Source of the DNA: JAHEME01 sp034435035
Lineage (GTDB): Bacteria; Chloroflexota; Anaerolineae; Aggregatilineales; UBA3940
NCBI GenBank assembly: GCA_034435035.1
Contig: DAOTXW010000081.1
Coordinates: 1-64,000 of the forward strand
DNA: 64,000 bases
Direction: 5' to 3'
Part shown: positions 25,431 through 33,101 of the stretch, piece by piece
Position numbering within the stretch: position 1 is the first letter of the stretch
How the letters are laid out: every line of letters begins with the position of its first letter
The notes under the pieces: model-generated
Databases searched by the model: none
Told to the model about the DNA's origin: nothing
What the model saw: only the letters and a program-made list of their open reading frames with translations
Program-made: the position numbers and the translations under genes

Positions 25431-26495
25431 ATGTTCAAGAAATGGATCCTGATCGCCGGTTTGGGCCTGCTGCTGGCGCTGAGCGGCTGCACGCTGACTG
25501 CCGCGCTGGGAGACGACAATGCCGCCCCGGCAGCGACCTTCACCCCGACCGTGAACTTTGCGCCGACGGCCGCAACGCTGGCCCCGACACTGGGGCCGGG
25601 CGTCCCCACCATCCCGCCCACCCTGGCGCCGCCCACGCTTACCGCATCGCCTACAGGCGGCAGCGGGCCGACTCCGCTGCCCGCGCCGACCCAGATCTCC
25701 GTAGTCAGCCCCACCCCGACAGCCATTCAGGGCACACCGGACCCGAATGCGACCCCGGCGGCGCCGGCCCCGGCGCCGAGTACCGGCGGCAGCGGCCCCG
25801 GGATCAGCATGGACCCGCAGCTGGGCGAGCCGCTGGACGTCGTGGTGGTATCCGGCAGCGGATTCGCCCCCAATGAAGAGGTGACGCTCCACTGGGGAAA
25901 GCCGGAAGGCAAGACCGGCCCGGAATACTGGTCCCTGGAGACAGACGGCGAAGGCAAGTTCAGCGTCGGGCTGATCGTCCCGCCGGCAGATCAATGGCCG
26001 GGAGGCAGCCCGCAGGAAGGCGACTATCTGCAGCTGCGCGCCTTCAGCGAATCGCTGGAGGACTTCTACTACTGGGCCAACTTCCGCTATATCCGGCGCT
26101 TCAACCCTGTGACCTCGCTCCCTCTGACGCTGTCCAACACCGACTGGGACTACGAGATCGATGTGCCTAACGGCTGGACCTGGACGTGGGAGGAAGACAA
26201 AACCGAGAACGTCCGCTTCGCCGCCGGGGGCGGCGGCGCGGGGCGCGGCTTTGTGCGCGTGATCGAGACGACCGATGTCAACGCCGCGATCAGCGCGGTC
26301 ATGTCCGCTGAAGGCCTGACGGCCGCTTCGACACGGCAGGCCACCCTGGGCAACTTCCCCGGCACGGAGGTCACGACCACCAACGGGCGGATCGTCTGGT
26401 TTATCCCGGCCCGCAGCCGCGTCTATGCGCTGAGCTTCACGGATGAAAACGGCCAGTTCTACACGCTGGTTGCCTCATCGCTGCGGATCAAGTAG
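25431..26495 (+). CDS. Secreted lipoprotein with Thr/Pro-rich linker, function unknown
   Basis: 354 residues. Signal peptide and lipobox are clear (LLLALSGC, Cys near residue 19). Residues about 30-125 are a low-complexity Ala/Pro/Thr linker. Residues about 130-210 resemble an Ig-like/IPT fold (VVVVSGSGFAPNEEVTLHWG). The rest, from LTLSNTDWDYEIDVPNGWTW, resembles a PsbP-like domain, common in lipoproteins of Chloroflexota and cyanobacteria. No catalytic motif seen. ATG 25431 begins the signal peptide. A perfect terminator follows. Confidence 0.85.
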   Translation: MFKKWILIAGLGLLLALSGCTLTAALGDDNAAPAATFTPTVNFAPTAATLAPTLGPGVPTIPPTLAPPTLTASPTGGSGPTPLPAPTQISVVSPTPTAIQGTPDPNATPAAPAPAPSTGGSGPGISMDPQLGEPLDVVVVSGSGFAPNEEVTLHWGKPEGKTGPEYWSLETDGEGKFSVGLIVPPADQWPGGSPQEGDYLQLRAFSESLEDFYYWANFRYIRRFNPVTSLPLTLSNTDWDYEIDVPNGWTWTWEEDKTENVRFAAGGGGAGRGFVRVIETTDVNAAISAVMSAEGLTAASTRQATLGNFPGTEVTTTNGRIVWFIPARSRVYALSFTDENGQFYTLVASSLRIK

Positions 26496-26524
26496 ATCGC
26501 GGCCGCGCCGCCGGCCTGGAATCG

Positions 26525-26562
26525 ACAGACCCCGGCTGCACAGACAGCCGGGGTCTGTTGTT
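26525..26562 (+). terminator. Rho-independent terminator of the lipoprotein gene
   Basis: Perfect 14-base stem ACAGACCCCGGCTG/CAGCCGGGGTCTGT with a six-base loop, followed by TGTT. Lies between convergent stops and may also stop pyrH readthrough. Confidence 0.75.
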
Positions 26563-26587
26563 GACCCGCTTTTCAGGCCCGATCGGC

Positions 26588-27319
26588 TCAGCTGATCAGC
26601 GTCCCCACCGACTCATCCCCCAGCACGGCGCGTTCCAGCGCCCCTTCCTGCCACAGATTCAGGACAAAGATGGGCAGGTTGTTCTCCATGCACAGCGTCA
26701 GCGCCGTCGCGTCCATGACCTGCAGGCGTTTCTCCAGCGCCTGGCCGTAGCTCAGCCGGGCGAAGCGCTGCGCATCGGCATTCATATTCGGGTCGCTGTC
26801 GTAGACGCCGTCCACCTTGGTCGCCTTGATGAGCACATCGGCATGGATCTCGACGCCGCGGAGCGCCGCCGCGCTGTCCGTGGTGAAGAACGGGTTGCCG
26901 GTTCCCGCGCCGAAGATCACCACCCGCCCCTTTTCCAGATGCCGGACGGCCCGCAGCCGGATATAGGACTCGGCGATCGCATGCATGTCAATGGCGCTCT
27001 GCACACGGGTCACCACGCCCTCGCGCTCCAGCGCGTCGCGCAGAGCCAGCGCATTCATCATCGTCGCCAGCATCCCGATGTGATCAGCCGTGGCACGCTC
27101 CATGCCGGCGCTGGTGCCCGTCGTGCCGCGCCACAGGTTGCCCCCGCCGATGACGATGGCGATCTCGATGCCGTGCTGACGGACACGCTTGAGCAGGTTG
27201 GCGATCCGGGCCGCCTCGCGCGGATCGATGCCCGTATCTCCCCGGCCCGACAGCGCCTCTCCGCCCAGCTTCAGAACGATCCGGTGGTAGCGGGGGGTTC
27301 CCCTGATCAGTTGAGTCAC
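26588..27319 (-). CDS. pyrH: UMP kinase
   Basis: 243-residue amino-acid-kinase-fold enzyme phosphorylating UMP to UDP. Motifs: IVLKLGGEALSG at the N-terminus, IVIGGGNLWRG, ADHIGMLATMMNALALRDAL, VIFGAGTGNPFFTTDSAAALR and ATKVDGVYDSDP. Starts with GTG at 27319, preceded on the minus strand by GGAGAA at normal spacing. It follows rpsB-tsf as in many bacteria, but a strong terminator sits between tsf and pyrH, and frr, the usual next gene, is absent. Confidence 0.96.
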   Translation of the reverse strand: MTQLIRGTPRYHRIVLKLGGEALSGRGDTGIDPREAARIANLLKRVRQHGIEIAIVIGGGNLWRGTTGTSAGMERATADHIGMLATMMNALALRDALEREGVVTRVQSAIDMHAIAESYIRLRAVRHLEKGRVVIFGAGTGNPFFTTDSAAALRGVEIHADVLIKATKVDGVYDSDPNMNADAQRFARLSYGQALEKRLQVMDATALTLCMENNLPIFVLNLWQEGALERAVLGDESVGTLIS

Positions 27320-27373
27320 CTGTCTTCTCCGGCTGTAGGAGCCGCCGCGCCAGAACGGCAGCCCGGATGCAAG

Positions 27374-27407
27374 AAAAAAGGGGATTAGAACCCCGTCTAA
27401 TCCCCTT
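27374..27407 (-). terminator. Rho-independent terminator between tsf and pyrH
   Basis: On the minus strand: 12-base perfect stem AAGGGGATTAGA/TCTAATCCCCTT, six-base loop, then six T. A textbook intrinsic terminator, 14 bases after the tsf stop. pyrH would need readthrough or its own promoter in the 54 bases that remain. Confidence 0.85.
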
Positions 27408-27420
27408 CAGCCGCTGGCTG

Positions 27421-28044
27421 CTACGCGTCACCCCCGCCCTCTTCGTCAGTCGTTCCACCCAGCTCAAAGCGGGCGAAGCGGCTGATGCGTATGTTCTCTT
27501 TCAGATCCGCGATGGCCTGCGTGACCAGATCGCCCACCACGATCTCGTCGTCCTTGACAAACGGCTGTTTGAGCAGACAGATATCGGCGAAGTGTTTGTT
27601 GAGGCGGCCTTCAACGATCTTTTCCACCACACTGTCGGGCTTGCCGGTCGCGCGTGCTTCGGCCAGGAACTCCTGCTTTTGCGCCTCGACCACTTCAGCC
27701 GGGACATCGGCCAGATCGACATAGTGCGGGTTGGCAAAGGCAATGTGCAGGGCGATATCATGGGCAAACTGCCGGAAGCGCTCCGTCTTGGCGACGAAGT
27801 CCGTCTCGCAGTTAACCTCAACCATCACGCCGACGCGCCCGCCGGGGTGCTGATAGACCTCCACCACGCCATCGCGAGCCGCGCGCCCGGCCTTCTTCTT
27901 GGCGGTGGCCAGCCCTTTTTCGTTAAGGTAGGCCCGGGCCTTCTCGAAGTCGCCGCCGTACTCCTCAAGTGCTTTCTTGCAGTCCAGTATTGCCGCGCCA
28001 GTATCCTCGCGCAGCGCCTTCACCATATCAGCTGTGATCGTCAT
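27421..28044 (-). CDS. tsf: Elongation factor Ts
   Basis: 207-residue nucleotide exchange factor for EF-Tu. N-terminal UBA-like domain: VKALREDTGAAILDCKKAL; the TDFV motif is intact in EVNCETDFVAKTERF. It is the short form with one core subdomain, as in Thermus and Chloroflexota, compared with about 280 residues in Escherichia coli. Start MTITADMVKAL is preceded by AAAGGA. Lies 47 bases after rpsB in the classical order. Confidence 0.97.
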   Translation of the reverse strand: MTITADMVKALREDTGAAILDCKKALEEYGGDFEKARAYLNEKGLATAKKKAGRAARDGVVEVYQHPGGRVGVMVEVNCETDFVAKTERFRQFAHDIALHIAFANPHYVDLADVPAEVVEAQKQEFLAEARATGKPDSVVEKIVEGRLNKHFADICLLKQPFVKDDEIVVGDLVTQAIADLKENIRISRFARFELGGTTDEEGGGDA

Positions 28045-28091
28045 ATCCTGTCCTTTATCGGCTACCAGAAGCATGGCACGGCTGAGGCAGG

Positions 28092-29048
28092 CTATTCCTC
28101 AGACTCAGCGTCGGCAGTGTCTGTTCCCGCCTCAGTTTCCGAATCATCCCCGGCTTCAGCCGCGGCATTTTGCACTCTCGGCTTTTCCTCATCTTCCTCA
28201 GCTTCGAAGCGCAGGGCGCCGCTGCGGAGCTTCTCAAGAGTCGCCTCGCCCAGGAAGTCCTCATCGACGGTCTCACCACCTTCATCGATGTCCAGATGCT
28301 GGTAGTCATACTCCGCCGCCTCAGCCGTGCTCAGCGCTTCTTCCTCCAGGCCGCTGTCCTTCCGCATCGCCTGCCCTTCGAGGACCGCATCGGCCATGAC
28401 GCTCGCGACCAGCTTGATAGCGCGGATAGCGTCATCATTCGAGGGGATCACATAGTCCACCGCATCGGGATCGCCATTGGTATCGACCATCGCGATCACC
28501 GGAATATTCAGGATGTTCGCCTCGTGAATGGCGGTGTACTCACGCTGAACATCAACCAGGAAGATCAGGGCCGGCAGCGAGTTCATGTCGCGGATGCCGC
28601 CCAGCCGCTCATTGAGCCGCTCGATCCGGCGAGTCAGGTCGAGGGCTTCTTTCTTGGTCAGCAGATCGAATTCGCCGCGATCCCGGCGGGCCTCCAGATT
28701 CTTCAGATGCTCGATGCGCTGCCGGATGGTGCGCCAGTTGGTGAGCGTGCCGCCCAGCCAGCGCTCGTTGACATACGGCATGCCGCAGCGCTCAGCCTCG
28801 CGAGCGATCGTTTCCTGCGCCTGTCGCTTGGTGCCGACGAACAGCAGCTTGCCGCCCTCCATCACCGTATCGCGGACGATATCGTAGGTCTCGCGCAGCG
28901 CCTTGAGGGTCTGGTGCAGATCGAGGATGTGAATGCCGTTGCGCTCGGTGAAGATGTAGGTGGACATCTTCGGGTTCCACTTGCGGGTACGGTGCCCGAA
29001 GTGGACGCCCGTCTCGAGCAGAGCCTTCATCGTGACGGTATTAGCCAT
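28092..29048 (-). CDS. rpsB: 30S ribosomal protein S2 with acidic C-terminal extension
   Basis: 318 residues. Residues 1-235 are a normal S2: LLETGVHFGHRTRKWNPKM, FVGTKRQAQETIAREAERCG, NERWLGGTLTNWRTI, and PVIAMVDTNGDPDAVDYVIPSNDDAIRAI. Bacterial S2 usually ends near residue 230-260; here about 75 further residues follow, dominated by Glu, Asp and Ala (for example EEDEEKPRVQNAAAEAGDDS). The tail is probably disordered. A promoter at 29205-29233 and a leader of about 150 bases precede it. Confidence 0.96.
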   Translation of the reverse strand: MANTVTMKALLETGVHFGHRTRKWNPKMSTYIFTERNGIHILDLHQTLKALRETYDIVRDTVMEGGKLLFVGTKRQAQETIAREAERCGMPYVNERWLGGTLTNWRTIRQRIEHLKNLEARRDRGEFDLLTKKEALDLTRRIERLNERLGGIRDMNSLPALIFLVDVQREYTAIHEANILNIPVIAMVDTNGDPDAVDYVIPSNDDAIRAIKLVASVMADAVLEGQAMRKDSGLEEEALSTAEAAEYDYQHLDIDEGGETVDEDFLGEATLEKLRSGALRFEAEEDEEKPRVQNAAAEAGDDSETEAGTDTADAESEE

Positions 29049-29132
29049 CTGGATTCGTTCCTTTCGTTATAATCTTCCGCTGTCGTCTTCCCTGCCGGGG
29101 CCGGAAGCCGGCACGTCCGGTCAGGTCGGGCA

Positions 29133-29164
29133 GCGTGCTTGCTCCGCGCGCCGTCAAAGCACGC
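29133..29164 (-). promoter_or_regulatory. Hairpin in the rpsB leader
   Basis: Eight-base stem GCGTGCTT/AAGCACGC around a 16-base loop inside the predicted rpsB 5' leader. S2 operons are often autoregulated through a leader structure; whether this hairpin does so is an inference. The rest of 29049-29198 has no gene. Confidence 0.35.
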
Positions 29165-29204
29165 GGGGGCCCGGCACAGGCTCGCTGTGGCCGGGCCGCG
29201 GGGT

Positions 29205-29233
29205 AGTATACCGCGCCGGACGGCAAACTTCAA
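29205..29233 (-). promoter_or_regulatory. rpsB-tsf promoter
   Basis: Minus strand TTGAAG (29228-29233), 17-base spacer, TATACT (29205-29210). Predicted start near 29198, about 150 bases before the rpsB ATG. Confidence 0.65.
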
Positions 29234-29287
29234 CGAATCAGCGCCCCGGCGGAATCGCCCCTCGCCGGGGCGGCGCCCCGGCCCGCA

Positions 29288-29317
29288 ATTGCCCCGCCCA
29301 GACCCCGCCTGTACAAT
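29288..29317 (+). promoter_or_regulatory. Promoter of the FadR-type regulator gene
   Basis: TTGCCC (29288-29293), 18-base spacer, TACAAT (29312-29317), ending 44 bases before the ATG at 29361. Divergent from the rpsB promoter; the two -35 boxes are about 55 bases apart. Confidence 0.5.
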
Positions 29318-29360
29318 GCCCCTGATCCGATCATCCGATCAGCCAGCCGGGAGAGGCGTT

Positions 29361-30080
29361 ATGCGACTCAGCGGGCTCAAATCAGACATTCTGCGCTACA
29401 TCGTCGAGAACGGCTTCCGGCCAGGGGACCTGCTGCCCACCATCCAGTCGATCAGCCGCAGCCTGGACGCCAGTGTGGCCCGTATCCGCGAGTCGCTGGA
29501 GGTCGCTCGTGCCCTGGGGGTGGTGGAAGTCCGGCCCGGGCGCGGGACGCGGGTGGCCGCGTTCACCTTTGCGCCCATCGCCAGCCTGAGCGCGTTGTAC
29601 GCCATCGGCCAGGACGCCGCCAATTTCGACCACCTGCGCGAGATGCGCAATGCGCTGGAGATCTATTTCTGGCCGGCTGCCGTGAGCCAGCTCGGGCCGG
29701 ACGACTTGGCGTACCTGCGCACGCTGATCCGGTCCGCCCGCGAACAGCTGGCCAGCCAGCCTGTTCAGGTCCCCGCCGAGGCTCACCGCCGCTTCCACCT
29801 CGCGCTGTTCGCCCGGCTCGAGAATCCCTTCGTCCAGGGCATTCTGGAGGCTTTCTGGCAGGCTTATGAGGCTTTCGGGCTTAACCAGTACTTCGATATC
29901 GCCTACCATCGGCAGGTATGGGACTACCACGAGCGCATCGTCAGCGCGCTGGAGTCCGGCGATATCGAACACGGGCGCCGCCTCCTCTCCGAGCATATGG
30001 GCCTGCTCCAGCAGCGCGGGTTGCCCGCGGACTCCCCTCGCAGGCCCGCACTGGATCCCCGCCTGTCCGGCTTCGAGTAA
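29361..30080 (+). CDS. GntR/FadR-family transcriptional regulator
   Basis: 239 residues. N-terminal winged helix: DILRYIVENGFRPGDLLPTIQSISRSL then VARIRESLEVARALGVVEVRPGRGTRV, the FadR-type DNA-binding pattern. C-terminal helical FCD ligand domain with AHRRFHLALFARLENPF, and the typical HERIVSALESGDIEHGRRLLSEHM including the His residues that bind a metal or carboxylate ligand. Such regulators usually sense a small organic acid. No target genes of metabolic type are adjacent. ATG 29361 has GGGAGAGG upstream. Confidence 0.9.
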   Translation: MRLSGLKSDILRYIVENGFRPGDLLPTIQSISRSLDASVARIRESLEVARALGVVEVRPGRGTRVAAFTFAPIASLSALYAIGQDAANFDHLREMRNALEIYFWPAAVSQLGPDDLAYLRTLIRSAREQLASQPVQVPAEAHRRFHLALFARLENPFVQGILEAFWQAYEAFGLNQYFDIAYHRQVWDYHERIVSALESGDIEHGRRLLSEHMGLLQQRGLPADSPRRPALDPRLSGFE

Positions 30081-30132
30081 CCCGACGCACGCCCCGCCTG
30101 CGCTGCCTGCCACCCCCAATGTTAATAAATTC

Positions 30133-30162
30133 TTGACCTGTCTGGTTAAAGCGTGTTATAAT
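30133..30162 (+). promoter_or_regulatory. Strong promoter upstream of candidate RNA and DUF177 gene
   Basis: TTGACC (30133-30138), 18-base spacer, TATAAT (30157-30162) preceded by TGT. The closest match to the sigma-70 consensus in the window. Predicted start near 30169. Confidence 0.75.
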
Positions 30163-30168
30163 TGGCGC

Positions 30169-30264
30169 GCCGAAGGAATCCCACGCGATTTCGCGACCCG
30201 GTGAAAGGCTTGCAGGACACCCACTGCACAACAGGCGCCATCGATCGATCGGGAGTCCTTTTTT
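30169..30264 (+). ncRNA. Candidate structured RNA of about 95 nt
   Basis: Starts just after a near-consensus promoter and ends in a T-run (30259-30264). The two ends pair: AAGGAATCCC (30173-30182) with GGGAGTCCTT (30251-30260), nine pairs and one A-G mismatch. Inside are a CGCG/CGCG hairpin (30184-30195) and two overlapping helices, GGTG 30200-30203 with CACC 30218-30221 and TGCAG 30211-30215 with CTGCA 30224-30228, that could form a pseudoknot. It may be a free small RNA or a leader/attenuator of the DUF177 gene. It lacks the SRP RNA loop, and is too short for 6S or tmRNA. Class unknown. Confidence 0.45.
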
Positions 30265-30354
30265 GTTTTATCCTGGGCGCTGAAGGGGTCCGCGCCCGCC
30301 AGGCTATCTGATGCCGCCAGGCAGAAGCCCGGCGTTCACCTGTGTAATGGTACT

Positions 30355-30891
30355 GTGACCGCCCGATCCGACACCCGTCAGCTGCATCTCAATGTCGGCT
30401 TCCTGCTCAAGGAGGGAGCTGGCTATACGCGCGAGTTCGCCTTCGACGCCCCGGGCGCGATCCGGCTGGAAGATGTCACGATCAGCCGGCTGACCGGCAC
30501 GCTGCGGCTGACCCGCACACCCCAGGGCATCGTGGTGCAGGGTGTGCTGCACGCCGAGCGGACGGTGGAATGCGTCCGATGCCTGGCCCCCGTTCAGTGG
30601 CCAATTGAGGTCCCCTTTGAGGAGCTCTTTCGCCCGGCTACCGATCCTCAGGCGGGCGAGCCGGACGCCGCGTACTATGTCATCGATGAAGGCGGCATCA
30701 TCGACCTCACCCCGATCGTGCGAGAGGAAGGTATTGTCTCCGTTCCCATGCAGGTGCGCTGCCAGCCCGACTGCCGCGGTCTGTGCCCCACCTGCGGCCA
30801 GAACCTGAATGAAGCTGACTGCGGCTGCGGCAGCGAGCAGGTAGACCCCCGTCTGGCTTCGCTGCGTGCCCTGCTGACGGATGATGAATAA
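30355..30891 (+). CDS. DUF177 (YceD-family) protein
   Basis: 178 residues. The family pattern is clear: CVRCLAPVQWPIEVPFEELF in the middle, IIDLTPIVREEGIVSVPMQVRC, and the zinc-type cysteines CQPDCRGLCPTCGQNLNEAD near the end. YceD proteins are linked to 23S rRNA/ribosome assembly and normally sit directly upstream of rpmF (L32). Here no rpmF follows: a hairpin and then the sigma factor gene come next. Starts with GTG at 30355; no strong Shine-Dalgarno. Confidence 0.9.
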   Translation: MTARSDTRQLHLNVGFLLKEGAGYTREFAFDAPGAIRLEDVTISRLTGTLRLTRTPQGIVVQGVLHAERTVECVRCLAPVQWPIEVPFEELFRPATDPQAGEPDAAYYVIDEGGIIDLTPIVREEGIVSVPMQVRCQPDCRGLCPTCGQNLNEADCGCGSEQVDPRLASLRALLTDDE

Positions 30892-30912
30892 ACCGGCCTT
30901 GATTGGATGAAG

Positions 30913-30940
30913 CAACACCGACCTCTGCCGGTCGGTGTTG
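30913..30940 (+). terminator. Hairpin between DUF177 gene and sigma factor gene
   Basis: Perfect 11-base stem CAACACCGACC/GGTCGGTGTTG with a six-base loop, 21 bases after the stop, followed by TATATA rather than a T-run. Probable terminator or attenuator. Confidence 0.55.
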
Positions 30941-30994
30941 TATATAGGTGCTGAATCCCGTATGAGAACAAGCCAGGTATCGGAACCGGTCTGG

Positions 30995-31000
30995 TAGAAT
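30995..31000 (+). promoter_or_regulatory. Possible sigma factor promoter (extended -10)
   Basis: TGGTAGAAT, an extended -10 ending 16 bases before the ATG at 31017. No good -35. It would give a leader of about 10 bases with the GGAG site inside it. Confidence 0.35.
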
Positions 31001-31016
31001 CGCACGGAGCCAGTGA

Positions 31017-32249
31017 ATGAGCAGTGATGATAAGCACCTGAGTTTAGTGAGCCGGCTGCTGGCCAAAGCCCAGGACCAGGGTTTTGTGACCAACGACGAT
31101 ATCCTTGAGTTTCTGCCCGGCGGCGAGGATGGTGTCGAGTATGCCGAGCAGATCTATATCGCTCTGACCGCAGCCGGTGTGGATATCTACGACGATTTGC
31201 AGGATGCCCCCCCCACGCCGGGGCGCAATGGGTCCTCCCCCGAGGGCGACGAGGTCGAACCTCCCTTCGACCTGGAGGACATGCCCGATCTGATCGATCT
31301 GCAGGCAGAAGAAGATGCCTTTGACCTGTCCGGCGTATCTTCCGATGACACGGTCGGGCTGTACCTCAAGGAGATGGCCCGCGTCCCGCTGCTCAGCACC
31401 GAGGAAGAAGTCGATCTGGCCCGCCGTCTGGAGCAGGGCAACCTGGCTGCCGAGAAGCTCGGCTGCCTGGCCGAAGAAGACCCCGCCCGGGAGCGCGAGG
31501 GGATCGAGGCGATGATTGAGGATGGCCGGCAGGCCCGTGAGCACCTGATCAAGGCCAACACCCGGCTGGTGGTCAGCATCGCCAAGAAGTACATGGGCCA
31601 GGGCGTGCCGTTCCTCGACCTGATCCAGGAGGGCAACCTGGGCCTGATGAAGGCCGTCGAGAAGTTCGACTATCGGCGCGGCTACCGCTTCAGCACTTAT
31701 GCAACCTGGTGGATCCGCCAGACGATCACCCGCGCCATCGCCGATCAGGGGCGCACGATCCGGGTGCCGGTTCACATGTCCGACCGCATCCGGCGGCTGT
31801 ACAAGACCGCCCGCCAGCTGGAGCAGACCCACGGACGCAAGCCCACCCCGGAGGAAATCGCCAGCGTGCTGGGCATCGACCCGCGCAAGGTGCAGTGGAT
31901 GCTCAAGGTCAGCTGGCAGCCGCTGTCGCTGGAGCACCCGGTCGGCGAGGAAGAGGACAGCGAGCTGGGCTCCTTCATCGAGGATGACACCACCCCCACC
32001 CCCACGCAGAGCGTCTACGACAACCTGCTGCGCGAAAAGGTGGAAGAAGTGCTGGCCACGCTCACCCCGCGCGAGGCGCGCATCCTGCGCCTGCGCTTCG
32101 GCCTGCAGAACGGCCGCAGCTATACGCTGGAGGAAGTGGGGCAGAAGTTCGGCCTGACGCGCGAGCGCATCCGCCAGATCGAGGGCAAGGCGCTGCGCCG
32201 CCTGCGCCATCCGCGGCGGTCGCGCCAGCTCCGCGATTATCTGGCGTAA
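31017..32249 (+). CDS. rpoD: Primary RNA polymerase sigma factor (RpoD/SigA)
   Basis: 410-residue group 1 sigma-70. Region 1.1-like start (SRLLAKAQDQGFVTNDDILEF), acidic linker, region 1.2 DTVGLYLKEMARVPLLS, region 2 with NTRLVVSIAKKYMGQGVPFL, LIQEGNLGLMKAVEKFD and RFSTYATWWIRQTITRAIA, region 3, and region 4 with LTPREARILRLRFGL and the helix-turn-helix LEEVGQKFGLTRERIRQIE. The near-consensus promoters seen in the window fit a housekeeping sigma of this class. Whether it is the only primary sigma cannot be told. Followed by a hairpin at 32279. Confidence 0.95.
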   Translation: MSSDDKHLSLVSRLLAKAQDQGFVTNDDILEFLPGGEDGVEYAEQIYIALTAAGVDIYDDLQDAPPTPGRNGSSPEGDEVEPPFDLEDMPDLIDLQAEEDAFDLSGVSSDDTVGLYLKEMARVPLLSTEEEVDLARRLEQGNLAAEKLGCLAEEDPAREREGIEAMIEDGRQAREHLIKANTRLVVSIAKKYMGQGVPFLDLIQEGNLGLMKAVEKFDYRRGYRFSTYATWWIRQTITRAIADQGRTIRVPVHMSDRIRRLYKTARQLEQTHGRKPTPEEIASVLGIDPRKVQWMLKVSWQPLSLEHPVGEEEDSELGSFIEDDTTPTPTQSVYDNLLREKVEEVLATLTPREARILRLRFGLQNGRSYTLEEVGQKFGLTRERIRQIEGKALRRLRHPRRSRQLRDYLA

Positions 32250-32278
32250 CATAAGGCCCTGGACCCCGGCGATCCGCT

Positions 32279-32305
32279 GAAGGCGGGCTGCTCAAGCCCG
32301 CCTTC
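32279..32305. terminator. Hairpin between convergent sigma factor and EcfT genes
   Basis: Perfect 11-base stem GAAGGCGGGCT/AGCCCGCCTTC with a five-base loop in the 69-base gap between the two stops. Confidence 0.6.
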
Positions 32306-32318
32306 GCTGTGGATCGGC

Positions 32319-33101
32319 TCAGTTCCCCGCAGCGATGAGGAGTGCCGCCACGACGGCAAAGCATCCGCCGGCCACGCCGAATACCACCCAGTCCGCCGGG
32401 CGCATGTGGATGTCGCGCCAGGCGGTGCGCGGCCCCCGCGCCCCGAAGCCCCGCGCCGCCAGCCCCAGCGCCAGCGAGTCACTCAGCCGCAGCGAGGCGA
32501 TGATCAGCGCGATCAGGGTCGGGATCGCCGCCTGCGCCCGCCGCATCAGCCCGCCGCGCCCGGCATCCCAGCCCCGCGCCTGCTGCGCCTCGGCGATCAC
32601 CGTGTACAGGTCGGCGATCGTGCCCAGGTAGTGCAGCGCCAGCCCCACCGTCATCCCCAGCGCCCGCGGCATCCCGGCCTTCTCCAGGCCGCGCACCAGC
32701 GTCGGGATCGGCGTGGTCATCACCGGGATGGCGACCGCGAAGGCCGCCGCCGCCAGCCGGAGCGCATAGCGCGCCCCCATCGCCAGCCCGGCGGCAGTCA
32801 GGCGGACCGGTCCGGCCTGCCACAGCGCTGGCCCGGGGCCGGGGGCCAGCAGCGGCTGGAGGATCAGGATGATCAGTATGACCGGGGCCAGGGCCTTCCA
32901 CAGGCCCGCTACGCTGCGAACCGGCAGCCCCCCCACCAGCAGCACAGCCTGGGCCACAATCAGCACGCCGCTGAGCAGGACCAGCCGCCCGCTCATCACG
33001 CACAGCAGCACGCCCAGCAGGGCCAGCCACAGCTTCACCCGTGGATCGAGCGCATGAAGCCACGAACGGCCCGGATGGTAAGCCCCGGTGATGGCCGTCA
33101 C
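32319..33101 (-). CDS. ecfT: ECF transporter transmembrane subunit T
   Basis: 260-residue scaffold of an energy-coupling factor importer; couples ATPase movement to toppling of the S subunit in the membrane. N-terminal HALDPRVKLWLALLGVLLC is typical of the CbiQ/EcfT family. The two coupling-helix motifs of the A-R-G type are visible as QARGWDAGRGG and LAARGFGARGP. About five to six hydrophobic helices. GTG start overlaps the stop of the ATPase gene (GTGA). Last gene of a five-gene minus-strand operon. Confidence 0.92.
   Translation of the reverse strand: MTAITGAYHPGRSWLHALDPRVKLWLALLGVLLCVMSGRLVLLSGVLIVAQAVLLVGGLPVRSVAGLWKALAPVILIILILQPLLAPGPGPALWQAGPVRLTAAGLAMGARYALRLAAAAFAVAIPVMTTPIPTLVRGLEKAGMPRALGMTVGLALHYLGTIADLYTVIAEAQQARGWDAGRGGLMRRAQAAIPTLIALIIASLRLSDSLALGLAARGFGARGPRTAWRDIHMRPADWVVFGVAGGCFAVVAALLIAAGN

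Noticed and set aside
30240..30251. ATCGATCGATCG run
   Set aside because: Simple palindromic run next to the terminal stem of the RNA candidate; too short to call a repeat or a binding site by itself.
30169..30264. SRP (4.5S) RNA, 6S RNA or tmRNA
   Set aside because: Size would fit 4.5S RNA, but the conserved GGAAGCAGCC-type loop is absent; 6S and tmRNA are longer. Kept only as an RNA of unknown class.
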